The position numbers and the translations under genes were made by a program. A stretch of DNA of 64,000 bases from Spinacia oleracea (taxonomy: Eukaryota; Streptophyta; Magnoliopsida; Caryophyllales; Amaranthaceae), in the NCBI RefSeq assembly GCF_020520425.1, contig NC_079487.1, positions 105,620,141 to 105,684,140 on the forward strand, read 5' to 3'. The first letter of the stretch is position 1. Each line of letters begins with the position of its first letter. Positions 34,901 to 47,670 of the stretch are shown here, piece by piece. The notes beneath the pieces were generated by a model. That model saw nothing but the letters and a program-made list of their open reading frames with translations, was not told the origin of the DNA and did not search any database.

Positions 34901-37846
34901 GTGAGAGAAGTGTAGTAAGAAAAAAGATGGGACCACATCATATTCTTAAGAAACAACATTTATAGTTATGCCTGTAAACCTGAATTGAATCATAAGGTTC
35001 CTTATGCAATCAGTCATGGTTTCATTACATTTTGAGGCTTCTTTGTGGTTTTTACTGCTTACTAAACATAATTGTGAATTAAGCTGGCAGTGGTTCACTG
35101 TACACTTTCAGCAGTTTGGTTTTTGAATTTAGAGTAAGAGTACTAATAATTATTTGTTTTTATCACCTATTCCCTGTTGACTTCATACACTACCTTGTGT
35201 CGTTGTGTGCACTACATTTAGATCCTCCAATTGCCATCTATTTGCTGAATGCCTGGTTATATTACTGCTCTAGTTTAAAAAAATTGAATGATCAAATTTG
35301 TACATATTGGCAATGTGAGCTACGTTTTAAAATTTGCTGAGCTTTGCTTTTTATATTGTATCAAAGCCACCTGATATTTAAATCCATTTAAACAAATATG
35401 CCCATTCAGTATTTCGGTGTTGATCGCCAATTTATACGGCTATGTGGTTTCTGTTGCAGATAGTTGGTCTTGCCATTGCCGTAGTCTTCTTTGCTCTCAT
35501 GAGGCAAGCACGTGCTTGGGAGCATGACTTGCCTATACCGTCAATGCTAACAGCAGTTGAGTGTAATATGAAGCTTTCCCCATTTCTCCTAGTGACTGCA
35601 GTTCCTCTGTTGATCCCGTTGGTCCTCTCGGTCCTTCAATTTCATCCAGTTCCATCAGTCTCAAGCTTCCTTGTTGTATCACTTGCCTGTTACATGGTTG
35701 CAAATGGCCTCATAATTATTGTGATAGTAATCTCACAGTTCGTTTTTCATGTCTGTGCTGTTGCTCATGTTTTCTTCAGAAAAAGGTCAGTTATCCTCCC
35801 TCGTTCACTTCTTTTTTTGAAGACAACTCATTCATTTAGCACAACTTTATTCTGCTCTGGCCTCGCTTTGGAGGGTTTCTTCTCTCCAATTATTTAATAT
35901 AGTACTGCTTGTTATTCCTATTTTTTCTGCTTCACTAGATCTGCCTTGCGTTCTCCAAACATGCAATGAATATAGTTGTGCTTGATTTGAACTGTTGTCA
36001 ATATTGTCCGTATGCCGTTTTGCACTTTCTGTGTGCTTGTTCTGTGCAAGTTCATGCACAAGGAAGAAGAATTTATAGAATTTCAAATTTGCGCCTGCAA
36101 AGTCAAACTATTATGTTTTGTGGAAGGTTTGTGATTTGTAGTTATCTTTTAAATGAAAGAATAAATTATCTAGAGAGAGTATGTGGTTATTGAATAATAG
36201 TCTATAGGGCTTGATAAACAATATAACTTCCCTGAGTCATTCACTTTCTTTTCAAGTTATAGTGTGCCATAATTTTCTAAAATGTACTTTAGTTACACAA
36301 ATACTGAATGTCAAATGTCCTTCATAAAAGTCAAAGATTGTGAAACCTTGAAAACAGTCCTGATCATATATAAAGAGATTACATATTAGGTGTCCAAAAA
36401 TATAGGGCTCTGTAAAATTTACATTACTGGATAAACTCGAATATGTATCACCCTAATAAAGTTAGAAAGAATGAAGAAAATCTTACAATTTTCTGCATCT
36501 TGTGTCACTGTTTTCCTTCTGTATCACCCTAATAAAGTTAGAAGGGGGAAATAGTGGGTTTTGGACCTTTCGATCCCCACTCTGGGTAGTAGATTAAGTA
36601 AAAGTAAAGGAGGAATAAGGGCAAAATTGAAATTAATACTGAAAAGTTACCAAAACTAGTGAAGTTGCAACTATAAGGAAATTTCCGTTTTAGGGAAGTG
36701 TGGCAACTATTAGAGAACGAAGGAGTATAAAATGAAATATTGCTAGTGCATTAGTATCTGGACTCTGGACTCTGGAGTAGTGAATTTTAAACTTTTATAA
36801 CTTCAATGACACTATAATTGTAAAGTCGGAATTATTCTAAGATAACTGATGCTTGGAGAATAATACAAGAAGAATGCCAAAATTTGGCGTTGTTCTTAAT
36901 AATTGATCAATATTCTCCTGTAGCTTGTTCAATTAACATTAACAAAATTTTCCATCACTATTTTCCTTCCATTTACCCAGTTGTATGTTTATAGAAATTA
37001 AATGTCCCGACCAAACTGAAGTAGTGCCATTTTTGTTTCGTCTATTGCAAGTAGGGTGATTAGACTTATCTGTTTTATCTTTGAATATATATTTTTGGTT
37101 TTTGTTAGCTGAAGAATGACATAAATTTCCAAAGAATGAATTCTAGCTGATTTGACAACTGTTGGGCTAGCACAGACCCAGCACAAGCCTGACTGGATTG
37201 CACTTATACCAGGGTACTAGCCTAGCTGAACCTAAATAGACATTGCCAGAAAACCTCTCAAGGAACTTACTGGTCTTACAATACTTACTGGCTTACTGCG
37301 AGCCTTAGCTTCAAGTGATGATCTTTCAGTTGTTCACTTCTCCTGAGTCAGACACTCCTATACATGCCTCCTTTTGTTCTTGTCCATTTATTTCCATTGT
37401 ATTACAGTATTACTTCTTGAATACTTATACTAGATTCCAGTACTTTTTTATTCTTATACTTCCTCCGTTCATAAATACTCGCAACGTTTGTCACTTTTCA
37501 CGCATGCCAATGCACAATTTAGATCGTCAATATCTTAAATTCTATTCAAGCAAAAATTATAAAAAGTTGATATTTTGAAAATACGTATTGAAACGAATCT
37601 AACAAGATCCCACGTTACTATGTTTTATTTGACATATAAATCACCAACAACAGTCAAAGTTGAATATGTGAATTGTGTAAAAATATCAAACGTAGCGAGT
37701 ATTTATGAACAGAAGAAGTATAAGATTGATCGTATTTTTTAAAAATAATCGAAATGAAGATAGGTTATGCGTATGTCATAATATTTATGTGAATGAAGAT
37801 GCACTGCTTACTGATGCATTGTCTCTTCTCTCTGTATTCTTTTATT

Positions 37847-37911
<65 letters not shown>

Positions 37912-40001
37912 TATCATTATTATTTATCATTATTTATTTATTTTTATTCCATTTGCTCCTTATTATATGTTATTTTGGGGTGGTAGGTGGCAAGTGTGGG
38001 AAGGGAACTTTTGTTTGGTCTGTCTCCAACAGTTTATCAACCTTGGCTCCAGGATCTTTTCAATTAAGGTAGTCCTCTCCAACACATACAAGTTGCTCTT
38101 GATCTCACAGACTGACACACTAATAGTAGCTGTTCTGTAGTCATTTAACCTTAAATATTACTACGTGCATAACAAATTAACAACCATCTTGCCTTTTGTT
38201 TTTCTTCTCGTCAATTAACAGGAAATGTATGCCTTCTCTGATTTGTTTGGAAACAGGTGGTGAGAGTTGTTAGATCTAATCCAGTACTCATGACAGCCTT
38301 GGTAGCTATCATTTTGGTGTGCTTTGTTCATCCAGCATTGGGCTTATCAGTACTGCTGATATCACATGCTTTATCCTGCCATAATGCATTGTGCAGGTAA
38401 TCTTTGCAAGTTGAATATTAAGTAATTTTTGTGAAAGATCTCCCTGTCTGTTACAACTATTAGAAGCCAGTGTCTAATTGTATTTATTAGGTTCTTGACA
38501 TCCTTTGGCTAACAAAAACCCATAAATTTCTGAAATGAAATCTAGTCATAGAATGTCTCAACTCTCAACTCTCTGGGGTTTTGAATTAATACAACTTTTC
38601 TTTTTGTTAATGGTCGATATGCTTGGAGATACCAAGTAGGTGAGAGAGACCGCGAGACATTAAATTGCAACAGCATGTTTGAATGTAGACCTTAAAATCA
38701 TTTCTCTGCGAAAAGTATTTTGAAATATAATAATGGGAATTGGTTACTTGGCGGTAATTACCTATGTGCTAACCTTCCTGGCATAGCACATGCTTCTTTC
38801 CGGCTCCCCCTCTCCCTTTTTTGGGGTGTCATGGAGGAGATCCTAAGAAAAGTCCTTTTGTGACAGCTATCTGACAGCTTCCTATCGCAGAGGAACATAC
38901 AAGAAAGAATCAATTAGTTCTAAAGATAAAGACTATGATCGACCGGTTCAGTATGCTTATCAGCACAGCCGTCGATCGAAACGTTATTTGCCTTTAGAAG
39001 AGAATCATAACATTACTGGTGGATCCCCTTACAGCTACGATGACATACAGTTAGAGATCTTTCACCACAGACATGGGATGCTGATTTTGCATTTGCTTGC
39101 AATGCTGATGTTTGCTCCCTCCCTCGTGGCTTGGTTGCAGGTATAAATGCTAATATCTCGTTCTTCTTTTGATGTCTTCTTTTCTTTTTTTATATGGCTT
39201 TTTCATTGGTTGTAGTTACTAATTACTTTTTTCACCCACTTGAATCCCCTGATATTATTAGCTACTAGCACTATGTTATGATGGAGTATGAACACAATCA
39301 ACTGTTATAAATTGTGTGAAGACTGTCCAATCTTGCATAACGTTCTTTGAACTGGAATAGGTTTAGCGTATTAATCTTACCTTCCTGATCTACTTGGGCT
39401 TTGGCTGTATTCTCGCGTTAAACCTTTGTTAGATTAGTTTAGATAAATTAAGTTCAGTTGAGATGAAATAAGTTAAGCAACTCACAAGTTAACGAAATTC
39501 TGAAGAAGCTTAAACTTCAGATTAGCTTTAAGTAATACGCTTCACTTCCCAGTCCCCCAGTGATATCTTCTCTAAAAGTCTTTGTTTTTCTGAAATAAAT
39601 TTCTTTCATTTATATTCCCTAGTGATTCCCTCTCATGTGTCAACTTTGGGCATTGCTTTTGTTTGCAGAGATTAAGACTAGGTCAGAGCTTTCCATGGTT
39701 TCTAGATTCAGTTCTTTGCATTGGTGTCATCCTTCATGGTGTCTGTGACTCAAATCCAGAACTTAATTTCTTCGTGTATCCCATCCCTGGTGTACGTGGG
39801 CTAGAAGTAAAATTGAGCATTGCCTACTTGCTTGCTGGATACTTTTCATTCTTGTCAGGCCTGGCATTGGCTCCTTATAGGGTGTTCTATGCCATGGCTA
39901 CTATTGGAGCATTTTCATTTGTATTCAGAATGATCCGAAGGAGAAACAGAGAAAAGGGAGAGGCAATTTTTAGTAGCCGGAAGCACTCTCATCGACAATA
40001 G
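25912..40001 (+). CDS. PGAP1: GPI inositol-deacylase, PGAP1-like, 18 exons
   Basis: Exons: 25912-26211, 27398-27646, 27821-28011, 28142-28313, 29750-29887, 29972-30122, 30682-30806, 31616-31792, 32090-32200, 32296-32415, 32499-32655, 33662-33825, 33963-34049, 35460-35785, 37987-38068, 38257-38396, 38867-39140, 39669-40001. All join in frame with GT/AG borders to give 1098 residues, close to plant PGAP1-like proteins. The enzyme removes the acyl chain from inositol of GPI anchors in the ER, allowing export of GPI proteins. An N-terminal membrane anchor (about residues 12-32) precedes the signature MTYMYPTYIPI and FVPGNGGSYKQ. The lipase elbow VGHSMGG places the catalytic serine at about 216. 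Exons 14-18 encode several membrane helices. The start at 25912 is the first ATG in frame; 25921 is an alternative. Introns hold several MITEs and a duplicated acceptor. Confidence 0.93.
27026..27435 (+). repeat. 205-bp tandem duplication covering the intron 1 acceptor and start of exon 2
   Basis: Unit 1 (27026-27230) and unit 2 (27231-27435) both begin ATGGTTTCAT and both contain CTCCTCATAG followed by GTGCG..CG.TCGCAAAAG, the acceptor and first codons of exon 2. Only the second copy continues into the open exon; the first runs back into the repeat after about 38 bases. Confidence 0.9.
28570..28587 (+). repeat. Poly-C run in PGAP1 intron 4
   Basis: Eighteen C residues followed by ACC. The exact length is likely unreliable in any sequencing method. 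Confidence 0.8.
29240..29567. mobile_element. Tourist/PIF-like MITE in PGAP1 intron 4
   Basis: ACTCCAATGG.CGTAGCTAG at the left is mirrored by CTAATTTAGAAATTAGCTTT then CCATTGAAG at the right. AGCTA-type boxes repeat throughout, and TTA lies near both ends (about 29233 and 29565). The ends are approximate. Confidence 0.45.
31019..31301. mobile_element. Stowaway-like MITE in PGAP1 intron 7
   Basis: The ends CTCCTTTGTCCCAATT and (inverted) CTCCCTTCATCCCAAT are flanked by TA (31017-31018 and 31302-31303). Confidence 0.75.
36444..36543 (+). repeat. 24-bp direct repeat in PGAP1 intron 14
   Basis: A 24-base sequence beginning TGTATCACCCTAATAAAG occurs at 36444-36467 and again, identically, at 36520-36543, 76 bases apart. 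Confidence 0.8.
37459..37718. mobile_element. Stowaway MITE in PGAP1 intron 14
   Basis: The ends CTTCCTCCGTTCATAAATAC and (inverted) CTTCTTCTGTTCATAAATAC are flanked by TA on both sides (37457-37458 and 37719-37720). The interior has ACGAATCTAACAAGATCCCA, the shared core. Confidence 0.85.
37846..37912 (+). repeat. (TTA)n microsatellite
   Basis: About twenty uninterrupted ATT units in PGAP1 intron 14, just upstream of exon 15. It also creates a spurious isoleucine/leucine-only reading frame. Confidence 0.9.
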
Positions 40002-40938
40002 TACGTGCCCCTCTTACTGTAAGTGTTCTTTTTGTAGGTAGGTTCTGTATGTTGTACCAATCATTCGTTGATTGCTTTTTGGAGGTATTGTAAACCTAGC
40101 CTCTATTACCGCAATTCTATAACCATAGTCACGCAACATGATTTTTACTCAACAAAAATGTAGATTGAAGCCTGATATAGGACAAAGGTTTTATGTGAAG
40201 TCACTAGTCAGTATCCCTTTAGGGAGATTACATAGTTTTTGCCTTTCTGTTTCCTCCTGTAGCTGTAACTACAAATTCTTATATGGATTTTAAACTTCAG
40301 CGTCGTTACAATTCTGGACAAAATTTACAATCAATCTGAGCTGAAATTGCTTGATATGGTTGTGAAACTTTTTGTTCTTTCTGAGAATATCGAGACTCTG
40401 AAGCTAATCTACGAACGGAGGGAGTATGGTCTTATAATTATCCTTGACTAGTCTTCCAATTACACAGTAGACCTGTAAACTTTTGGAAAATACGCTGTGG
40501 ATATGCAAGGATTATCAGTACTTTTCTTCTTTTAACATAAATCAAATCTAGAAAACTTCTAGCAGTGAATATACACTAGCATTCCCATTTTAATCAATCC
40601 CCACATCATAATTAAAAACAAGAAGTAAATCATTGCAAATTCCAAGTGATTGTAACGTAGAAGAATGAGTAATATACTCGTCTTACTGGTAAACTGAACA
40701 CCGTCTCTGTTTGATTGACAAAATTCATAGTCAGAATCAAGACAAGAGACAATTAAAAGGCCAAATAATGATAGTTCTGTTTTTACTACAGTGAGTAGCT
40801 AAATAGTATGCTTCCAAGAACAGAATATCACACCACTTAACTTTTGAACTTCAAAGATAAATCACTACTAATGGTTGCACAATCGAGGATAAGAACTCCA
40901 GGGAATGCTTTATTCGTTACATAACGCAGTTCGGTGAA
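40002..40938. other. Convergent 3' region between PGAP1-like and GAPN genes
   Basis: No gene seen. It must hold the 3' ends of both convergent transcripts. A lone Stowaway-type end (ACGGAGGGAGTA near 40415) has no visible partner. Confidence 0.5.
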
Positions 40939-43900
40939 TCAGCCCATTGTGTAGGTTGGAGTAGGCAAATTGATTACTGTGCTCTTAATTTTCGTCATCA
41001 TAGTAATACTGTTAGTTATCCCCTGGGAACCAATTCCACTGTCCTTTATTCCCTGCATTACAGAAGAATCATGAATTAGGCCTCATGGCTCATGCAATAG
41101 ATTATAGACTGATAGATTGTTCATGGAAATATTGATATGAGTATTCTCATGTTCTACTGTAAAGTTGTTCTGGAATGATCTATTTGATAGCTTTAAGATG
41201 AGGTAAGTTTAAGAAGATGGGTAAAGCTCCATTCATGTCGATTTTCCCATTCAATTATTATCCAAAAATGGGACTACTTTATATAGTCAACAAACTGATT
41301 AAGTATTTAGCTTTGGAAAATCAGTATGTTAAGCTCACCTGGAAAGGGAAGTGATCTGGTCCACGAGCAGGCGCTGAATTGATCTGGACTGTTCCTGACT
41401 CCATTGCATCACTGATCAACATTGCCTTGTTTATGTCTTTGGTGAAAACACATCCCTACATGACATAAAATAATGTCAAAACAGAAAAGAGAAGCATTTT
41501 TCAAATAACCTAGTAGAATACTCCTATTCTGAACTGCCAGTGTGGCCAGACACGAAAATATGGTGTTGAATCAGGAATATTGAGTTTCATAGTCGTAAAA
41601 ATATTAGTATCGAATAATTTTTAACTGTATCTGCTGATTTTGGTAAAATTACTCTTGGTAAAGATGAATGATACCTGGAGACCGAAATTACTAGCGTTAC
41701 AATGGTGAATCCCTTCTTCGACAGAGTTAATCCTAATAACAGGCAAGACAGGGCCAAAAGGCTCCTCCCATGCAATCCTCATGTCAGGTCGAACGTTATC
41801 CAACAGCAAAGGCCAAATTAGATTGCCTTCCCTTTTATACTCTTGGCAGAAAGTTGCTCCCTTCTCCTTAGCATCCTTGACTAATCCTTCAATAAAGTTT
41901 GCAGATGACTCTGTGACTACCGGAGTAATATCACAGTTTTCTTCAGGAGGTCCAACTGTGAGTTTGGCCACTTTAGCGTTCACTTTCTCGACAACGGTAT
42001 CAGCCACCGATTCCATTACTAGCACCACTTTAACCGCTGTGCATCTTTGGCCACTGAAGTGTAGAAATATAGGATTAAGAATATGTACGTTAAGGCAATT
42101 AGCTTAAGAAGAAAATAAATTATTATCAGCCAAAAGTTACACTACTTCCTCAGTTTCCTTAAGGCTTTGTTTGGCCATACAACATTAGTAAAGGAAGGGC
42201 GGGGAATGGAAGAGAAAAGAAGGGAAGAGAAAGAAAACTTAATTTATTTTCCGTTTTTAAAGATTGTTTGATGGATGTGATATTAATGGAAGAGAAGAAT
42301 TATTAAAGATTGTTTGATATTCCGTAATTCAACACACACTTTTCTCTGGCAAAATAATTGAAAACAAGGTAAGAAACAGTACGATAAACAAGAAGCTTGG
42401 AGAAGATGTTACCTGTAAGAGAAGCCTCCTTTAACAATATTAGCAGCAACAAGATCCAAATCGGCATCTTCAAGAACAATGCAAGCATCTTTTCCACCAA
42501 GTTCCATCTGAAGAGGGATCATTCCGGCCTTCTTAGAAATTGCAATTCCAGTGTCTCCTCCAGTAAAGCTGATGTCAAAACAAAAAAAATATTCAGATAT
42601 GCAGTATTATCCTCTTCCAGAACAGTACATTTGCCCAGGTGATGTAAAGTTACAAACTTAATCGAGATTATATATATGCCATCAACATCACCATCACCAT
42701 CACCTTATGCAGTTAACTGCTGGATGCAGTGTTAGGAAATCGCCAATTTCAGAGCCTTTTCCGGTGATGCAACTAATAAGTCCCTTGGGAAAGCCAGCCA
42801 AGTGGAAGCAATGGATCATGTGGAGTGCAGATACAGCACCCTACCATATATACAGGTAACCCTCTAATCACTAAAATTGTCTTTGCAAATTAAACAAAAC
42901 GATGAAAAGTTCAATATAAGATCAGTACCTGTGTTGGAGGCTTTAGTACAAGGGAGTTTCCAGCTATAAGTGCAGGCGCAATTTTTGAGACAGCAAGGTT
43001 GACGGGATAGTTGAATGGAGGAATCGCTAAAACAATCCCCAGCGGAATCTGCATTATTTGTGCTGATTGATATCATTATGGCAGCTTATAGTAATTGAGA
43101 ATCAGTTAATTTCTGTTATACAAACTCACTGATCATTATTTGTGCTGATTGATATCATTCTGGCAGCTTATAGTAATTGAGAATCACTTAATTTCTGTTG
43201 TATAAACTCACTGATCAACTGTAGTAATTAATCGAGAAAGACAGCAGTTAAACGTTATTAATCAGTTAACTTCTGTTATGAAAATAAGCTCGCTTCTTCA
43301 ATTCAGTGTATCCTAATCTGTTATAAACATATTGAATCTCGGATATTCAATCCATCAAGAACACCAAAGCACCGGCCACACTTGTGATGTTACTCTGCTG
43401 AATTATAGCGGCAATCTTAGTTCAGTAATCTTATCATAATGTAGGTGAATGGTGGGTCTCAGAATAAAAGGCTTCACAAAATTTTGGAGAGGTTGGTTCG
43501 ATATTATCAACAGTCCTTCTCAATGGGTGGTTCACCATGTATGCAGGTAATAGCTAGCTATCCACATCTTTAAGGGGACCATTAGCCAGTGGCTACTAAA
43601 GTCTTTCACCTAACATGAATCCACGAATAGTAGATGTGTGTCTTGGATTATTGGATCTATCCATTCCATTTCCATATGTTTAGGAAGCCAATCATGTTAA
43701 CTTACACATAACTAGTAGACAAACAACTTGAGGAAAACACATCCAAATTGATAATTTCTATCTGTAGTTTTGTGTTCCTTATCAAACGAACCCCACAAAA
43801 GCCAATCTAGATTTTCTTGAGTTTTAAACATAGGGTGATGATAAAGGTCGCAAGTTGCGACAACATTTAGTTATCGCAATCTTACGTGTCGAAATTTAAT

Positions 43901-46274
43901 TGGTACACATAGGCGCCACGTGTGTTTTGTGTCATCAGATTATTTTTACTATCAATACAATATTTTTACTATGAAAATATTTAAATAAGGTATTCGAGAT
44001 AAAGAAGGAAACAAATTAGAATATTAAGATTTTCCTACTTTTTTCTGAAACATGTATAATAGGTTATATAAGTTAAATATTTTAGTTTCCAATTTAAATC
44101 ATGACACGTAAGCATGACATGTCATCATTGTGACACGGCTTAAAGGTCGCATGTTGTGACCTTTATCATTTTCGTTAAACATAATCAATCTCCATTCATA
44201 ATTTTTGTGTTTAATGCAAAACTTATTGATGAACGAATATAAATAAGGAAAAATTGATATTATCGGTCCCAACTATAGCCGGTTTAGTTTAAAAGATATC
44301 AACTTTTGATTATCTTAGAGTGATCCCAACTATAGAGAGTCCTTCCTAAAAATGGTCCCTCAGTTAAGATTAAATGCTATATAACTTAATTAATATTCAT
44401 ATCTCTCATGCAATAATCATGTTTTTTTAATGAAATGAAGCTAATGAAATAGTATGATATGCTTAAATCAATTTAATTAATAGTTTAATTAAGCTAAATG
44501 ACCATTCTGGGAAAACACACCTCAACTTTGAGACCGCTCTAGAATTATCAAAAGTTGAGACCTTTTAAAGTGAAGTGACCATAGTTAACCCGTTAGTCCG
44601 AAAAAATCACATTATCCCAATTCAGCGTATGAAACACTTTCATAAGAAGTGCGACACATATTTTTGTCCAGACATGCTAAGAACTGCATCTTGGTATAAG
44701 GACTAAGACACATTACACATAAACAGATTAAAAAGATAAAAAAAATGTGAGATTTAGGAATTTGTTTACCTTGGATGTTAAACAATACTTGGTCCTGTCA
44801 TTTCCAGGGAAACTGTCAGAAACCAGGAATTTTCCTTCACCAAGAATTCTCACCCCTTCCTCGGCACAATAAGACACCAAATCTCCAGACCTAACAACCT
44901 ACATTATTGGCCAAACAAATAAAATACTAGAGTATTAAAAACCCGAAATCAAAACTATGCTGAAACCGGAATTTCATACCAAATTAAAGAAATATTGATC
45001 ATGCAGAGTTAAAGAAAACTTGTACACAAGTTGATTAGAAGACGGTCTCAAATGTCACAATAACATATTGTGGAAGGTTTCTTTTACCAAATATCATATC
45101 GCATATATACTCGTTATAGATTGTTGTGAAACGGTCTCATCTAAGACTTGCTCACTAAGGTCATCTGAAGATATCACATTTCCTAGAAGACTAGGAAGTC
45201 TAGACTAGTCAACGAAATATTTTGATAATTATGCTTTTGCGGTTAGAGAGTTTTATCCTAGACTGATTATACTAAATTTAAGGACTAATGAGACTAGGAG
45301 TACCCATAATTTGAACCCTTTGTTTGAAAATCTCTACATTCCAATTTCCAACTTCTAAAATAAAAAACAGGATTACCACAGAAAATAAGACAAAGACTTG
45401 CAATATATTATGCCATAGAATAAACCCTTTCAAGAACATTAAAATAAATTAAGGATTCATCTAAAACTGACAAATGAAATAAAAAAATCATGTTTTGAAG
45501 TCCATGAAATCAACTACTTCCTAGCAAATAAATACAAAGGTAATGATATATGCAGTCCTTAACCATGAATAAGTATCTAATGGCTTAATGCATATCCTAA
45601 ATGTGCGTAAAAATCACTTATTGATCGGTATAATTAATGTTTAGTACTATGCATAAGTTAGTGTTTTCGTCCTTAATCAAACAAAGTTTAGTAACAAAAA
45701 TGAGGGGGGAAATGATTACTTCAGTGACAGCATCCTTAGCAGGCTTGGCAATCTCTTTAACCAAACATTCAGCAATTGGGTGTTTATGTTCTTTCAAAAT
45801 GGCAGCTGCTTTATGCAGTAACTCTGCTCTCTTCCATAGTGGTGTCTTTGCCCATGACTTCTGTGCTACTTTAGATGCTTCCATCACCTTATTTACCTCC
45901 TCTTGTGTGCATGCTATGTAACACAACCAAAATTCAGATTAACTTGTTGTATGAACATGAGTCATACCCTAAAGCCCAAAATAGGAAACGCGCGCAAATT
46001 CTTGTACAAGACTGTCTGATAATAAGAAACGCAAATTCTTGTACAAGACTGTTTGACAGCTAACTACGACATTAGTTAGTTACACACAAAAAGAACATTA
46101 GAAGAATATATATTAAAAAAAGAGGTTACCTTGAACTTTATATTGGGTCTTCCTAGAGGTAGGATTAATGATGGAAACAGATTTACCAGATGATGAAGTC
46201 TTCCATTCACCATCAGCATAATACTTAAACACTTCACTTTCAATTATATCAGCAAATACTCCATTTCCTGCCAT
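40939..46274 (-). CDS. GAPN: Non-phosphorylating NADP-dependent glyceraldehyde-3-phosphate dehydrogenase (ALDH11 family)
   Basis: Nine exons on the minus strand: 46130-46274, 45720-45913, 44770-44898, 42929-43048, 42704-42840, 42413-42568, 41675-42053, 41339-41455, 40939-41052. They join in frame with GT/AG borders to 496 residues, the usual length of plant GAPN. The enzyme oxidises glyceraldehyde-3-phosphate to 3-phosphoglycerate in the cytosol with NADP+, yielding NADPH and bypassing the phosphorylating step. Key features: [19 protein letters not shown] (cofactor fold), [23 protein letters not shown] with the general-base glutamate at about 264, and GQRCTA with the nucleophilic cysteine at 298. 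[13 protein letters not shown] precedes the C-terminal part, which ends TYTMG. All catalytic residues are intact. The start [10 protein letters not shown] is typical. Intron 3 (43049-44769) holds two MITEs. Confidence 0.95.
43833..44174. mobile_element. Mutator-type MITE in GAPN intron 3, family copy 1
   Basis: Begins GGGTGATGATAAAGGTCGCA and ends ...GACCTTTATCATTTTCG, with TTAAACATA exactly duplicated (43824-43832 and 44175-44183), a 9-bp target duplication. A close relative lies at 51624-51965. Confidence 0.88.
44252..44612. mobile_element. Foldback MITE in GAPN intron 3
   Basis: The left arm (about 44255-44365, with GGTCCCAACTATAG and ATCAACTTTTGAT) is the approximate reverse complement of about 44497-44600 (ATCAAAAGTTGAG and ACCATAGTT). 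Its edge GGAAAAATTGA resembles the end of the Mutator-like element at 5197. The ends are approximate. Confidence 0.5.
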
Positions 46275-46402
46275 GTCTAATTAAACTCTTAATCTTTACT
46301 TTTTGTTTTACACTATCTAAATAAAATTAGGGGATGATTAAGTAGATGAGGTTGGGTGCTAATTGGAAGAAAATAGTGCTGTGGGCTGATGGGTGGCCGA
46401 GG

Positions 46403-46411
46403 CTTATACAA
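46403..46411 (-). promoter_or_regulatory. Possible TATA box of GAPN
   Basis: The minus strand reads TTGTATAAGCC around here, about 130 bases upstream of the start codon. It is a single motif match only; TTTTTAAAAG near 46432-46441 is a second candidate. Confidence 0.3.
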
Positions 46412-46724
46412 GGTGTAAGGGGGAGAGCTTTTAAAAAGATCACGTCTTTGGTTTTTGTGGGGCCACAGTGAAGTGGTAGGTGGTTCTAAACTTGCCAAGT
46501 GTTACCATATTGTATGTCTCCAAAATGGTACCTAACACCTGAGATCGAGTCATTTTCTTTGTGGCTGGTAGCTTTCCTTTAAATAAAACATTTTAATTTA
46601 CTAATACCACTATTTTTATATTGCTACATATTTCTAAAAGTCATTTTAATGAACATTAGCAACATCATTTCTCATAAGAGAACCTATTACCCACAATACA
46701 CGCGTGATTAGTTATTTAAATGTG

Positions 46725-46895
46725 TTATTTTTTTTGTTATCACCCGGTTCACCTCTTTAGGATTAATTCGGATTCGGGGCGAGTTATGGGTGGATAGGTT
46801 CCAATCCCTTTCCAATTGTTGTTGCGGGGGATCGAACACGCGGTCATCTCTACCAAGCTCTGCCTCAATCACCACTGAAACAACAGACGATTGAT
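46725..46895 (-). mobile_element. SINE with tRNA-like head and 18-bp target duplications
   Basis: On the minus strand it starts near 46895 and carries an A-box-like AGTGGTGATTGAGGC and a B-box GTGTTCGATCCC, then a unique body ending in an A-rich tail (AACAAAAAAAATAA). The flanks ATTAGTTATTTAAATGTG (46707-46724) and ATTAGTTACTTAAATGTG (46896-46913) differ by one base. This is a complete non-autonomous SINE, mobilised by a LINE. Confidence 0.88.
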
Positions 46896-46913
46896 ATTAG
46901 TTACTTAAATGTG

Positions 46914-47670
46914 GGTGGCACTTAAGCATTGACACGATCATATGTTTCATTTTATAATTCATCTCGTGCTTAAATTAACTTCTTTATAAGTTGGGAACAT
47001 AACTGACTTAAATGAGTACTCGGTCTAGTTAATTATGTGAATGTGAATGATGTGGGACATTTATATAAAACGAGTTACATGATGGGATATGTAATAGGAT
47101 ATGAAATATTATGCAATTAAGGACTTTGATTGTACATATACAGATAATAGTATGCTATTGTTCGCAAAATAAAAGCAAGACTTCCATTTTACGAAGTATA
47201 ATTTGTTTTATGAAGGGGACATGTAAAAAATTACCTTTGCCAACTATTATGAGTACTACCACGTACTGACGTACCAATACATACCGGCATTCAGTCTCAT
47301 CAAATTTGAATTGTTGTTGGTATTCAATTCAATTTGAATTGTAGGGTTGGACCGTTGGATATTGAATTTCCTATCATTATAAATGAGTTAGCCTAAGATT
47401 TGAACATATTTTCTTAACAACTCACAATATAGCAAAAACTAATTCATAAAATCGAGTTGATATAAGCTCCCTTTCTAAAAATTTAAAACATCTAGCTCCA
47501 AACCGCTAATTAGTCTTTTAAATTTAACATTGAGTAATTAATACTTATTTAATGTGGGTGGGGGAGCACATGATCTTCTATTTGTTTAATAGAGGTGCTT
47601 ACAAGTGGGTTCAAGACTTTCAATCTCCAATTCTAGGGACATAAGTCCCGTTGTTTGGTTTGAGTAAATA
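46914..47670. other. Intergenic, no gene seen
   Basis: AT-rich, with no open frame or repeat boundary that I can support. The intergenic parts of 46275-46706 likewise show nothing beyond the GAPN promoter region. Confidence 0.4.

Noticed and set aside
37705..38140. Open frames rich in isoleucine and leucine
   Set aside because: They read through the (TTA)n microsatellite and part of PGAP1 exon 15 in the wrong or extended frame.
42150..42320. A/G-rich segment in a GAPN intron resembling a MITE end
   Set aside because: Starts GGCTTTGTTTGG-like but no inverted partner or duplication is visible.
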